Shown here: positions 32,493-41,843 of the stretch, in pieces
Layout of the letters: each line of letters begins with the position of its first letter
How positions within the stretch are numbered: the stretch's first letter is position 1
NCBI GenBank assembly: GCA_942493375.1
Contig: OW818698.1
Span: forward strand, 2,542,001 to 2,606,000
Length of the DNA stretch: 64,000 nucleotides
Source of the DNA: G942493375 sp942493375
Lineage (GTDB): Bacteria > Armatimonadota > UBA5829
Direction of reading: 5' to 3'
Position numbers and translations under genes: made by a program
Notes under the pieces: generated by a model
The model's database searches: none
What the model was told of the DNA's origin: nothing
Seen by the model: the letters and a program-made list of their open reading frames with translations, nothing else

Positions 32493-34673
32493 TTATCCTT
32501 TTCTCTGCCTGGCAACAGCAAACAACTCAGGCTCCATAGATGCATCCAATGGGACGTTACAGACCCATCTCTTGCCAATTTTATGCCACTTGGCGCTATT
32601 TGCAGGTTTTGTTTCTGAACTAAATCCAAGTTTTGAGAAATCGACTTCCAGTCGATTGACCGGTCCTAAAGGGATAACACGGATTTCGGTGCGGCTCTTA
32701 CGCCATATGCCAACCGGTCCATCAGTAAGAATTCCCCCGAACTCATATGCGCTGCCGCGTCCGTCTGCAAAGACTTCATTCTGCGCACGAATGAAATCCA
32801 CTGGTTCTAGCCTCTTACCCGATATGGAATGGTAACCAACGACCCCTTTGCCAGAGAAGGCATACCCCCACTGTCCGAGTGTGCGACCAGCAACTTTCCA
32901 AGGAGTGCTGCCACGGTTTACAAACACTGAAGTTCCGTTAGCATACCGGATTCGGAACCTGCTGATGTCATTCCTATCAAAATCTACAGAGCTCATTGCC
33001 TGCCCTGCAACCATTTTGTTGAAAGAGTGCATGCGATAGTATAAACGCCCCATGTAAGCCATACGCTGGCTGGTCGGTGCATAAACATCCGGCCAAAGAT
33101 ACCCGGCATTGCCCATCAGTATCTGAGCGGACACATAATCATCCAGCACATAGGCTTCATTCGCCCATTTTTCGTCCTTAGGCACTGAGGGTTGATCCTT
33201 ACCTGCATACATCTGATACCAGCCCATACCAAAGTCCGCATAATCGCGGTGGTAAAGGAGTGACAGGTGAGGGAACCAGCCGTGCTTTACAGTCTGGTTT
33301 CCGAAGAAGTGCGGAAAGTAATATGCCTGTGAAGAATCACAGTGCGGGATTTGCCATTCCCATGCAGTCTCCGAGATGAGCGGTGGGTCCTCGGCATCAA
33401 CCCGACCATTACCATTGCCGGCTGTGTCGCGTGCAGCGTCCAGGATATCACCGTATTCGTGCAATAATTCCAGTCCGTTGTAGCGCCGACCTTCAGGAGT
33501 TTTAACCCCATCAAGAAACCGGCTTGCTACAACATCCTCATAAACACAGGATAATCCCACTTCACGCTTCAAGATTTTCTGAACACGTTCCGTCTCCCTG
33601 CGAGCTTCAACTGGAGTAGCTATATGCCACACTTTGCCGGTAGGTTTGTCCTCCCAGCCGACTATTGGATTTCCATTGAGATCCAGCATCATATTGTTTT
33701 TACTGTATCCAGCAGCGTGCACTTCAAAGTCCAGCTGACTATCGTAGGGGGAATACATAGCTCCATTCTTTTTGCAAAAGCTATTGAACGCGCGCATTTT
33801 GTCCGGTTCGCTGCCTTGTTTCGGAGGCCAATATGCAGGTGTTTCACCCGCCGACCATCCAAACTGGATGAATACAACATCATTAATTCCGCGCTCGAAC
33901 ATCGGCGCTGCCATGTCTTTCCAAATCTGCTCAACTGAAGCACCGGTCTGAAGTATCTGCTTACCCCATATTTTACTGGCAGGTTTGCGTAAAGGTCCCT
34001 GCAGTGCAACACGGCTCCGCAGCCCAATCAGCATCTTCGGAAAAGGTCGAGGGCCGAACCACAACTCATGCGTAGTCGTTCCAAGACTTGATTTGAAGGT
34101 GATTATACCTGCCAGGGGATCGGTGTAGAAGCGGATAGGGACACCTTTAATCAAATAATAGAGCGCGCCATCACTGGTCTCAACACCACTGCCGCGCATA
34201 TATGTATCGTGACCCCACGTTGGATAAGCCACTTCATATGGTTCGGTCGGTTTATCCAGCACAATTCCTTTGCCCCAGAACACACGTGTAATAGGACCTC
34301 CAACGTGCTTCCACGCAGCTTCCCAGTGTAGGGATTTATCACCAGTAACTTTGATCTGCAGATGGTCTGAAAGTAATACTGCGGAAGCTTCAATCTTGTA
34401 GGTTCTTCCATCCGGAGTTGAGAATTGTTGACTGGCCCGTAAAGCATTTCCAGGTTTCGTCCAAGACACAGCAGGTAGTGCCTGCGCAGAAGCTGGTATG
34501 CCATCGATGTCGAGTTTTAATTCAGTAAGTGTCCATACGCCGTGGGGAGTGCGGAGAGTTAACCCTTGCAGCAAGTTAGCACTGGACGGTACCAGAGTGA
34601 TATTTGTTGAGGCTGAATGTACCGCAACCGGTAGACTCAAAAGCGTCGCCAGTAATAGTCCCCACAATATCAT
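32493..34673 (-). CDS. Secreted glycoside-hydrolase-like protein
   Basis: A 726-residue exported protein (signal peptide MILWGLLLATLLSLPVAVHS). GGGAG-type ribosome site (GGGAG) precedes the ATG. After an N-terminal beta-sandwich (about 25-245), the middle part looks like a TIM barrel: GINDVVFIQFGWSAGETPAY, FCKKNGAMYSPYDSQLDFEV, EVGLSCVYEDVVASRFLDG and PPLISETAWEWQIPH. Acidic residues in YEDV and SETAWE could be catalytic. A beta-rich C-terminal domain follows. It resembles uncharacterised glycosidase families related to endo-alpha-N-acetylgalactosaminidases, but I cannot name the family. First gene of the leftward operon with the sugar ABC permeases, so it probably releases the imported sugar. 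Confidence 0.65.
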   Translation of the reverse strand: MILWGLLLATLLSLPVAVHSASTNITLVPSSANLLQGLTLRTPHGVWTLTELKLDIDGIPASAQALPAVSWTKPGNALRASQQFSTPDGRTYKIEASAVLLSDHLQIKVTGDKSLHWEAAWKHVGGPITRVFWGKGIVLDKPTEPYEVAYPTWGHDTYMRGSGVETSDGALYYLIKGVPIRFYTDPLAGIITFKSSLGTTTHELWFGPRPFPKMLIGLRSRVALQGPLRKPASKIWGKQILQTGASVEQIWKDMAAPMFERGINDVVFIQFGWSAGETPAYWPPKQGSEPDKMRAFNSFCKKNGAMYSPYDSQLDFEVHAAGYSKNNMMLDLNGNPIVGWEDKPTGKVWHIATPVEARRETERVQKILKREVGLSCVYEDVVASRFLDGVKTPEGRRYNGLELLHEYGDILDAARDTAGNGNGRVDAEDPPLISETAWEWQIPHCDSSQAYYFPHFFGNQTVKHGWFPHLSLLYHRDYADFGMGWYQMYAGKDQPSVPKDEKWANEAYVLDDYVSAQILMGNAGYLWPDVYAPTSQRMAYMGRLYYRMHSFNKMVAGQAMSSVDFDRNDISRFRIRYANGTSVFVNRGSTPWKVAGRTLGQWGYAFSGKGVVGYHSISGKRLEPVDFIRAQNEVFADGRGSAYEFGGILTDGPVGIWRKSRTEIRVIPLGPVNRLEVDFSKLGFSSETKPANSAKWHKIGKRWVCNVPLDASMEPELFAVARQRKG

Positions 34674-34739
34674 TATTTACTCCCTGCTGCTGATCATCAA
34701 CAGCAATACCAGTCAGACCTTTACCTGGAATACTACAAT

Positions 34740-34768
34740 ACTATACTTCACTGAAGTCTTTTCATCAA
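34740..34768 (-). promoter_or_regulatory. Leftward promoter of the glycan locus
   Basis: On the minus strand TTGATG, 17 bp, TATAGT, upstream of the 726-residue hydrolase gene. Confidence 0.6.
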
Positions 34769-34787
34769 TCATAAGCTTGCACTTGAT
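34764..34787. promoter_or_regulatory. Dyad centred between the two divergent promoters
   Basis: ATCAA-N4-AAGCTT-N4-TTGAT is a 24-bp dyad whose ends overlap the -35 boxes of both promoters. A regulator bound here would control both operons. No regulator gene lies in the locus. Confidence 0.45.
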
Positions 34788-34811
34788 AGCTGCGATTAGT
34801 AAACTTATACG
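34783..34811 (+). promoter_or_regulatory. Rightward promoter of the glycan locus
   Basis: TTGATA, 17 bp, TATACG, about 38 bp before the GTG start of the GH2 gene. Confidence 0.6.
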
Positions 34812-34848
34812 GTACCTCACACAACTTACCATAAAATGGAGAGATCAA

Positions 34849-37167
34849 GTGGAAAGACGAACTCAAATAGATAAAAACTGGAAGTTCAGTTATGGAGACA
34901 TACAGTCTGCCAACATGGTGGATTTTATTGATAGCAAATGGGACGATATCAACCTGCCCCACGACTCCGGTATCGGGCTGGAATTCGACGGAGGGCATTA
35001 CTTCTCCGGGTATCTTGTAGGCAACCATCTGGAGAGCCGCAACGATTCATTCCTGCCAAAACTTGTCTGCTGGTATAGAAAAGAACTTCTGCTGGATGGA
35101 GTTCATCCGGATCAGAAAGTTTATCTGGAGTTTGAGGGTGTTTATCGAGACCACCAGATTTGGGTCAATGGACACTTCGCAGGAAACCATGTTTCAGGAT
35201 ATACCGGTGTTGTCCATGATATAACTCCACTTATTCATACGGACAACCAGCCGAATATCATTGCAATCCGAGTTGATCCCAGAGGCACTGAAGGCTGGTG
35301 GTATGAAGGTTCAGGAATTTATCGACATGTTTGGCTGGTTGTAACAGAGAAAGTCCATGTAGCTAACTGGGGGACATTTGTGACAACTCCCAGCGTAGAC
35401 AAATCCCACGCAGTAGTCTCTATTTCTACTGATCTTCAGAATGATGAAAGCAACACTCAGACAGCACGATTGGTTACCAGTATCCTGGACCCGCAAGGAC
35501 AGGTTATAAAACGACTGGAAAGCTCCACTGATATCTCAGCAAACTCGATAGCAAATATCAAGCAGGAGTGCGAGGTTCTTGATCCTGTTTTGTGGTCATT
35601 GGACAATCCTGCGCTGTATAAAGCTCTGTCTGAAGTTTATATAGGGGATAAAATTGTCGATTCCTACCAGACAACCTTTGGTATACGATTCTTCGAGTTC
35701 ACCTCCGATAAGGGGTTCTTCCTGAATGGAGAGCATGTGCAGTTCAGAGGAATGTGCCTGCACCACGACTGGGGAGGAGTCGGTACGGGTCTGCCGGACC
35801 GATTGAACGAAAAGACAGTCGAAGTTATGAAAGAGATGGGCTGCACTGTGCTGCGGTCATCTCACAATCCGGCAGCGCCGTCATTGATGGAAGCTTGCGA
35901 CCGTCTTGGGATGCTAATGTTATGCGAGACCCGAAATCTTTATATCCTGAATGGTGCTGAAAAAGACTTGAGAGATCTGATTCACCGTGACCGAAATCAT
36001 CCATGTAACATAGCATGGTCGCTGGCTAATACTGCAGGCAGTCCCGATGGACTTATGACTCAATATTTGAAAATACTAAATAATACAGTGCACGAAGAGG
36101 ATCCCAGCAGACCCAGCCTGGTTTGTTTGGAAGCAAATGATGATGCCAACGCCAATGGATTTGCATTGGTTACCGATATTGTCGGGTATAACGGTGGAGG
36201 AATGGGCAAGGACGACCGTGACCATCAACTCTACCCCGAACGCAAAATGTTCATCAGCGAGTTTTCATCAGGAAGAGGCACCAGAGGCATCTATGTCGAT
36301 CTGCCTCCCATTTCAAACGAACTTGAAACATTCGGAGATGGTCGAACGCTCTCCAAAGGTGGACAATACCTGACAGAATTTCATAACTGCCAGTGGCACG
36401 AAGCTGAATGGACACACATCGCAGAAAGGCCATGGCTTGCGGGTGGTGTGATGTGGTCGGGAATAGAATACCGGGCAGAGACAGTCGGATGGCCGATAGT
36501 CACCAGCCAGTTTGGAGTTCTCGACACTTGCAGGCTACGCAAAGATGCATTCTACTACTACCTGCAGGAATGGACATCCGAACCAATGGTCCATATATTC
36601 CCACACTGGACCTGGCCGGGTAAAGAAGGCTGCGATATAAATGTCTGGTGCTACTCAAACTGTGACAGTGTGGAACTGGTGCTCAACGGTAAATCGCTTG
36701 GCAGTCAAAACACCAAACCCCTGACTCACCTTCAATGGAACGTTCCCTACACACCCGGAACGCTGCTGGCTAAAGGTATTAAAGATAGCAAAGTAGTCTG
36801 CGAGCACGAAATCCATACAGCAGGACCGGCAGCAAAGATTGTCCTATCCACCGATAGAACAAAAATCAATGCAGATGGCAACGATGTAGCTGTGTTGACT
36901 GCTACTATCCAAGACATTGATGGCAATATGATCCCGGATGCCTGCAATCAGTTAATTTTTGGCTTATGTGGAGAAGGAACTATAATAGGAGTATCAGCAG
37001 GTGATCCCGGCAGCCACGAAAATGAGCATTCCAATACCATAAAGGCATTCAACGGATTGTGCATTGCGCTGGTTCAAAGCACACTGCAGCCGGGTTCTAT
37101 TTCTGTAACGGTAAAAGCAGACGGATTAGCTGACGGTACTATAGAGTTAAGTGGAGTAGTAGAATGA
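34849..37167 (+). CDS. GH2-type beta-glycosidase-like protein, acid/base Glu absent
   Basis: I chose the GTG (VERRTQIDKNWKFSYGDIQS) after GGAGAG. Upstream sequence in frame lies across the promoter. The 772-residue protein has no signal peptide and is cytoplasmic. It has an N-terminal jelly-roll (VCWYRKEL, YLEFEGVYRDHQIWVNG), an immunoglobulin-like domain, a TIM barrel (GIRFFEFTSDKGFFLNGEHV, FRGMCLHHDWGG, VLRSSHNPAAPSLMEACD), a DUF4982-like segment and a C-terminal Ig-like domain. The nucleophile is plausible in MFISEFSSG (Glu471). The acid/base motif, normally WSLGNE, reads WSLANT (Thr395). It may be inactive, act on unusual substrates or use another acid. It overlaps the GNAT gene by 4 bp (ATGA). 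Confidence 0.85.
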   Translation: MERRTQIDKNWKFSYGDIQSANMVDFIDSKWDDINLPHDSGIGLEFDGGHYFSGYLVGNHLESRNDSFLPKLVCWYRKELLLDGVHPDQKVYLEFEGVYRDHQIWVNGHFAGNHVSGYTGVVHDITPLIHTDNQPNIIAIRVDPRGTEGWWYEGSGIYRHVWLVVTEKVHVANWGTFVTTPSVDKSHAVVSISTDLQNDESNTQTARLVTSILDPQGQVIKRLESSTDISANSIANIKQECEVLDPVLWSLDNPALYKALSEVYIGDKIVDSYQTTFGIRFFEFTSDKGFFLNGEHVQFRGMCLHHDWGGVGTGLPDRLNEKTVEVMKEMGCTVLRSSHNPAAPSLMEACDRLGMLMLCETRNLYILNGAEKDLRDLIHRDRNHPCNIAWSLANTAGSPDGLMTQYLKILNNTVHEEDPSRPSLVCLEANDDANANGFALVTDIVGYNGGGMGKDDRDHQLYPERKMFISEFSSGRGTRGIYVDLPPISNELETFGDGRTLSKGGQYLTEFHNCQWHEAEWTHIAERPWLAGGVMWSGIEYRAETVGWPIVTSQFGVLDTCRLRKDAFYYYLQEWTSEPMVHIFPHWTWPGKEGCDINVWCYSNCDSVELVLNGKSLGSQNTKPLTHLQWNVPYTPGTLLAKGIKDSKVVCEHEIHTAGPAAKIVLSTDRTKINADGNDVAVLTATIQDIDGNMIPDACNQLIFGLCGEGTIIGVSAGDPGSHENEHSNTIKAFNGLCIALVQSTLQPGSISVTVKADGLADGTIELSGVVE

Positions 37168-37730
37168 CATATTCCCCTTTCAATGGAGAACTTGAACTAT
37201 CGGATGGCCGCAAGGTTGTTGTTAAACAAGCAACACAAGAACACGGACCAGGTATAAAACGTTTTTTTGAATCACTCAGTCAGGAATCATGGAACTGCTT
37301 CCAGGCGCATCCGTTTACGGACGAAGTAATAGCCAGGCGTATGGAGCGGTCTGAAAACTTCGACGACCTTGTATATGTCGCTCTGGCAGGGGACACCGTT
37401 GCAGCATATTTCTTCCTCTGGAGTATCAATAATCCTGTTCCACTATTGGGGATAGGTATAGCCGATGCCTGGCAAAACTGCAAAATGGGCCAGAAGCTGA
37501 TGGCTATATTGATCGATAATGCAAAAAAGCTGGATAAGGTCGGTATAGAGCTGACAACCAGGCTTGATAATGAAAGAGCATTCCATGTCTACCAGAAACT
37601 GGGGTTCCAGTATTATGGAGATGTGAGAAATGAAGTCGCCAGCGGTGAGATTGTTATCGAACGCGGAATGTTCCTGCCTTTAAAAGAAGGTATCGTCCGA
37701 CCCGATACCAAACACGAATGTCCGGAATAA
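37164..37730 (+). CDS. GNAT family N-acetyltransferase
   Basis: A 188-residue protein of the Gcn5-related fold. YVALAGDTVAAYFFLWSI forms the central strands, and LGIGIADAWQNCKMGQKLMA is the acetyl-CoA pyrophosphate loop, in which the usual Q/R-x-x-G-x-G/A reads NCKMGQ. ERAFHVYQKLGFQYYGDV is the C-terminal Asn/Tyr helix. Its start codon overlaps the stop of the GH2 gene, so the two are made together. It might acetylate a sugar, an amino sugar or an antibiotic-like product. The coupling to a glycosidase suggests a sugar-linked substrate, but this is inference. Confidence 0.8.
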   Translation: MTYSPFNGELELSDGRKVVVKQATQEHGPGIKRFFESLSQESWNCFQAHPFTDEVIARRMERSENFDDLVYVALAGDTVAAYFFLWSINNPVPLLGIGIADAWQNCKMGQKLMAILIDNAKKLDKVGIELTTRLDNERAFHVYQKLGFQYYGDVRNEVASGEIVIERGMFLPLKEGIVRPDTKHECPE

Positions 37731-37734
37731 AAGA

Positions 37735-37770
37735 TTGTCATCCTGAGCGCAGCGTAGGATCTGCTTTTAA
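37735..37770. repeat. Half copy of the GTCATCC-family repeat
   Basis: TTGTCATCCTGAGCGCAGCG then TAGGATCTGCTTTTAA. Only one arm is present, between the GNAT gene and the first DUF4838 gene. Confidence 0.6.
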
Positions 37771-37806
37771 CTGAAGTTATTTCTGTAGAATAATGGAGAA
37801 AAATAA

Positions 37807-40170
37807 ATGACTACACTGAAGTTCTGCCTGCAAACTGCTATTGTTTACGCAGTTGTTTTCGTTTTTTCTTTACCTGTATCAGGAGTTCAGAAGATGGAGA
37901 TTGTAAAAAATGGCCAGCCTAATGCTGTGATCGTGGTGGAAAAAGATGCCCCTCGGATGGTGGCATTTGCTGCAGCGGAGCTTCAGACTTATCTGCAGAA
38001 AATCAGTGGAGCAAAGCTCGATATTACCAACACTAAACCAGCTTCAGGCAATGTAATATACGTTGGTCAAAGTCAGTATACACGCGCTCTTAATCTGTCG
38101 ATTGATGGTCTCAAACCGGATGGTTTCAAGATTATCACCGGTGATGGCTGGCTTGCACTCTACGGACGGGAAACCGAACCAACTTATGGAGACATGCATC
38201 CGTTTGTTTATTCCTCCAGTTATGACCCTTCGACTGGTATCAGTAAGTACGGTGAAACGGGTTCATTGTATGCGGTATATAGATTTCTGGAAGACAAATG
38301 CGGAGTTCGCTGGTATATGCCTGGTGAAATCGGCGAGGTGGTCCCCAAAGCCAATGACATTAGCATTGGGAAGATCAAGTTCACTAAATCTCCTGACCTA
38401 CCTTACAGGCATATGTATTACACTGAGTTCTGGTATGGCAAAGATGAAAACTTGTGGTATAGAAGAGCCGGATTCGGAGCGCAATATCCGATCAGCATTA
38501 TGCATTCCTTTGTGCTTCTAAAAAAATATGCCAAGGAACATCCCGAATATTTTTCACTAATCGATGGTCAAAGAGATTACAGTATAACGTCAGTTGGAGA
38601 TGGCAGCCTGTGTCTATCCAATCCCGGAACTCTAAAAGCTTTCGTGAATGAAGCAAACGAGTTTTTTGACAAAAACCCAGGACAGGGACTGTTTCCGGTT
38701 ATGCCGAATGATGGTTGGGACAGAATGTGCCAATGCGAAGACTGTCAGAAGTGGCTGGATAAATCGGCAAAGCCTACCGGTACATTTTCAGAATATGTCT
38801 GGAACTTCGTCGATAGAGTAGCAAAAGAAGTATTAAAAGCTCATCCTGACAAACTGATTGGCTGCTGTGCATATGCCAATTATCTCGATCCCCCAAAGAA
38901 GATAGAAAAACTCAGCCCTAATGTTGCAGTTATGATATGTAAGATGCGACTTAACTACTGGGATAAAGCATACGAGAAGAAAATTAACGCTGATATGGAC
39001 ATCTGGAACAAGAAAAGCAACAATATCTTCATTTGGGAATACTACATATATGCTACAGGATATGATCTGACAAAACGTGGTCTCCCCATCTTCTTCCCGA
39101 CCCTGATAGGTAAGGATCTGAAACACCTCAAACCTATTATAAAGGGAGAATTTGTCGAGGCTGAAAGCTGGATCGTCCAGACAACAGAAATACCCGTAAT
39201 GCACAATAAGGCTTTGATTGCTCCGATCCTATATCTAACCGGAAAGCTCTATTGGGACATGAACTTGAATCCCCAGAAGCTGATGGATGAATACTGTAAA
39301 AACTTCTATGGCCCGGCTGCCAAGGACCTGAGAACATTCTGGCGGGATTCAGAAAAACTGTGGATGAGTAAAAGTCCCGATGAAAAGAAAGACCACAGCC
39401 TGGTCTTTACTCCGGAGGCAGTTAATGCTCTGATGGTTCACCTCAATAATGGACTTGCGAAGACTTCAGAAGGATCACTTGAAAGAAAACGGATTGAGGC
39501 ATTGATCGGTGATGTGAAACCCAAATTCGACAGGCTCAATAACCCGCTCCTCAGAACCAGGCCTAAGTTGACTGTGCCATACACAAGCCAGGCTCCGGCA
39601 CTCGATGGCAACCTGGACGATGCTGCCTGGAAAAACGCAGTCAGAGTTGATTTCTGTGATGCATTCGGCGATAAACCGCTATACAACACACATGGATTCC
39701 TGACTTGGGACGAGAAAAATCTTTACCTGGCATTCGTAAATGAAGATCCTAACCCGACAGGCATTCAGATCAACCACGTTGGTAAAGATGCTGACTTTAT
39801 TTGGGATGATGAAGTCAATGAACTATTCTTCCGCGATGAAAAAGCAACGGAGGGTGAGTATTACCAGTACATCATAAATGCCGGAGCATCCATCTGGGAT
39901 GCACATTTCACAAAGGGTGATTTCACTCCTGCAAAATGGACAAGTAGTGCTACCGCAAATTCATCGATCACTAATGATGGCTGGATTCTGGAAGTAGCTA
40001 TCCCCTTGAGTGATTTGGGGCTTGCAGAAGGTAAAACAATCACGGCAAATCTATACCGAAGCCGAAACAACAAAGACATCTCCGGAGCAACAAGAAGCTG
40101 CTGGTCACCAAATACTTCCGACGCCAACTACGTCCCGGACAGGTTTGGGTATCTGACATTGAAGAAGTAA
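37807..40170 (+). CDS. Secreted DUF4838 protein with CBM9-like domain (copy A)
   Basis: A 787-residue exported protein. After the signal peptide (cut near PVSG-VQ) comes a GH67/GH20-type N-terminal alpha/beta domain (MEIVKNGQPNAVIVVEKDAP; FAAAELQTYLQKISGAKLDI), then the DUF4838 barrel (HPEYFSLIDGQRDYS, MPNDGWDRMCQCEDCQKW, IWEYYIYATGYDLTKRGLPI). A CBM9-like carbohydrate-binding domain begins near residue 595 (PALDGNLDDAAWKNAVRVDF). DUF4838 is predicted to be a glycosidase-like fold but I know of no proven reaction. Two close paralogs follow downstream. GGAG precedes the ATG. Confidence 0.85.
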   Translation: MTTLKFCLQTAIVYAVVFVFSLPVSGVQKMEIVKNGQPNAVIVVEKDAPRMVAFAAAELQTYLQKISGAKLDITNTKPASGNVIYVGQSQYTRALNLSIDGLKPDGFKIITGDGWLALYGRETEPTYGDMHPFVYSSSYDPSTGISKYGETGSLYAVYRFLEDKCGVRWYMPGEIGEVVPKANDISIGKIKFTKSPDLPYRHMYYTEFWYGKDENLWYRRAGFGAQYPISIMHSFVLLKKYAKEHPEYFSLIDGQRDYSITSVGDGSLCLSNPGTLKAFVNEANEFFDKNPGQGLFPVMPNDGWDRMCQCEDCQKWLDKSAKPTGTFSEYVWNFVDRVAKEVLKAHPDKLIGCCAYANYLDPPKKIEKLSPNVAVMICKMRLNYWDKAYEKKINADMDIWNKKSNNIFIWEYYIYATGYDLTKRGLPIFFPTLIGKDLKHLKPIIKGEFVEAESWIVQTTEIPVMHNKALIAPILYLTGKLYWDMNLNPQKLMDEYCKNFYGPAAKDLRTFWRDSEKLWMSKSPDEKKDHSLVFTPEAVNALMVHLNNGLAKTSEGSLERKRIEALIGDVKPKFDRLNNPLLRTRPKLTVPYTSQAPALDGNLDDAAWKNAVRVDFCDAFGDKPLYNTHGFLTWDEKNLYLAFVNEDPNPTGIQINHVGKDADFIWDDEVNELFFRDEKATEGEYYQYIINAGASIWDAHFTKGDFTPAKWTSSATANSSITNDGWILEVAIPLSDLGLAEGKTITANLYRSRNNKDISGATRSCWSPNTSDANYVPDRFGYLTLKK

Positions 40171-40171
40171 G

Positions 40172-40293
40172 GTAACAGTTCAGAGTTGCTGGAATTTGTC
40201 ATCCTGAGGAACGAAGGATCTGCTTTTTTTACAGATAAAAACAGATCCTTCGTTCCTCAGGATGACATTGTTCCAATATTACTGAACTGTTAC
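40172..40293. mobile_element. MITE-like palindromic element, full copy 2 (GTCATCC family)
   Basis: Outer arms GTAACAGTTCAG and CTGAACTGTTAC flank inner arms (40197-40267) that repeat the 13.7-kb element. AAGTAAG lies on both sides (one base offset on the right), a possible target duplication. It begins 2 bp after the DUF4838-A stop codon. Confidence 0.75.
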
Positions 40294-40315
40294 AAAGTAA
40301 GTATGGAGTATCATC

Positions 40316-41704
40316 ATGCAAGATATCAATTTTGGAACAGGCAAATGGGTATTCATTGACTGGCTAGGTATAGAACCAGGCTATGGCACCAGTTGGGGCG
40401 GCGGGGAATGCACCGGTGGTTACTGTGTTCCATGCGGAGTTGAACTGCGAACGCATGCTCCGGATGTCTTGCCGGATCTGTGTATTCCACTTGAGGAGCC
40501 CTGGGAGAAAGGCACAACGGGTTATGCTACGTTTCTGGAAGATGGCGGAGTGTTCCGCTGTTGGTATGAGCACGGCAATGGCATCAGTTATGCAGAATCC
40601 AATGATGGCATAACCTGGCGTAAACCTAAACTCGGGCTGCTCGAACTGGATGGTTCAACCGACAACAACCTGTTGGACTTCTATATGCACGGCGGAGGTG
40701 TCTTCATTGATCCCAATGCACCATCCACAGAGCGTTATAAGATGGTTGGCTGCCTGTGGGAAGAAGATAATCGGGCAGCGATTGGAGCGGTGTCGTCAGA
40801 TGGCCTGCACTGGACACATTTGCCGGAGCCAATACTTCCACACAACCACGCCGACACACAGAGTATATGCCTGTATGATGAAGAACTGGGCTCGTATGTG
40901 CTTTATACCCGTCAGGCTCATGGAGTGATGCAGAGGCGAGGAATCAATCGTGCAGTAGCAGACGATTTCCGCCACTTTACGCATTCAGTTCCGGTCTTTG
41001 AATGCAATCCACTCGATCCACCCGACTGGGATTACTATTGCAACGGTTACACGAAATGGCCTGGAGCATCGTCAGCGCACGTAATGCGCATATCAATGTA
41101 TAAGCATACACCTGATGTTGTTGAAGTCCACCTGGCAACCAGCCGTGACGGTGTGATTTGGCACCGTCCACAAGGTCGTCAGCCGTGGATAGACGGTGGA
41201 TCATCATATCCGGATCCATATACCTCTGTATATGCCTGCTCCGGCATTCTGCAGACCGGTAAAGGCGAATGGTCAACCTATGCCGGCGCCGCACATCACA
41301 CTCACAACGAATCTGTAGACCACATGACACAACCAGCGGGTATCATCCGCGCCAGGATGCGTGAAGACGGCTTTATGAGCATGTCGAGTGAGGGTCCTGG
41401 TGAGTTTTGGACTATTCCCTTTGTCCTGGATTCAGACAATATTCGACTTAATGTCAAAACACGCAACTCAGGTTTTGTTCGTACTGAGTTGCTGGCTAGC
41501 TCCGGTGGTGACACAGGTGCGGAGACAACAGCAAATAGGGCTGTTACGGGTCACTCTCTGTCTGATTGCATACCAATTAGCGGAGATCACATCGATGCGG
41601 AGCTTACCTGGCAGACCGGCGCTAATCTCAACACGCTTCGCGGTCAGACAGTAAGGTTGCACGTCGAAATGTATAATGCTGATCTGTATGCGATAAAATT
41701 CTGA
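40316..41704 (+). CDS. Cytoplasmic five-bladed beta-propeller glycosidase-like protein
   Basis: A 462-residue protein without signal peptide. Repeated blade patterns include YAESNDGITWRKPKLGLLEL, AVSSDGLHWTHLPEPILPHN and LATSRDGVIWHRPQGRQPWI, typical of the GH32/GH43/GH130-like propeller superfamily. HADTQSICLYDEELGSYVLY resembles a blade with an active-site aspartate. The C-terminal 90 residues are a beta-sandwich (ELLASSGGDTGAETTANRAV). I cannot assign a GH family or substrate. It lies between DUF4838 copies A and B in the same direction. Confidence 0.65.
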   Translation: MQDINFGTGKWVFIDWLGIEPGYGTSWGGGECTGGYCVPCGVELRTHAPDVLPDLCIPLEEPWEKGTTGYATFLEDGGVFRCWYEHGNGISYAESNDGITWRKPKLGLLELDGSTDNNLLDFYMHGGGVFIDPNAPSTERYKMVGCLWEEDNRAAIGAVSSDGLHWTHLPEPILPHNHADTQSICLYDEELGSYVLYTRQAHGVMQRRGINRAVADDFRHFTHSVPVFECNPLDPPDWDYYCNGYTKWPGASSAHVMRISMYKHTPDVVEVHLATSRDGVIWHRPQGRQPWIDGGSSYPDPYTSVYACSGILQTGKGEWSTYAGAAHHTHNESVDHMTQPAGIIRARMREDGFMSMSSEGPGEFWTIPFVLDSDNIRLNVKTRNSGFVRTELLASSGGDTGAETTANRAVTGHSLSDCIPISGDHIDAELTWQTGANLNTLRGQTVRLHVEMYNADLYAIKF

Positions 41705-41734
41705 TTCAATACATTATCAACAACTGTTTATTCT

Positions 41735-41812
41735 CACGCAAAGCCGCAAAGGCGCTAAGAGGGACAGTTGTGCTGTCTGTTATAGGTTTTCGGATTACAG
41801 CGGCTTTGCGTG
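41735..41812. repeat. Hairpin repeat with CACGCAAAGCCGC arms
   Basis: Perfect 13-bp arms, CACGCAAAGCCGC (41735-41747) and GCGGCTTTGCGTG (41800-41812), around a 52-nt loop, in the gap before DUF4838 copy B. Confidence 0.65.
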
Positions 41813-41843
41813 GAATTTAAAGTATTAGGTAGGGCATAAACAA

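Noticed and set aside
34498..34848. 117-codon extension of the GH2 protein
   Set aside because: It runs through the divergent promoter region and into the opposite gene. The GTG at 34849 has a ribosome-binding site and fits the usual GH2 start.
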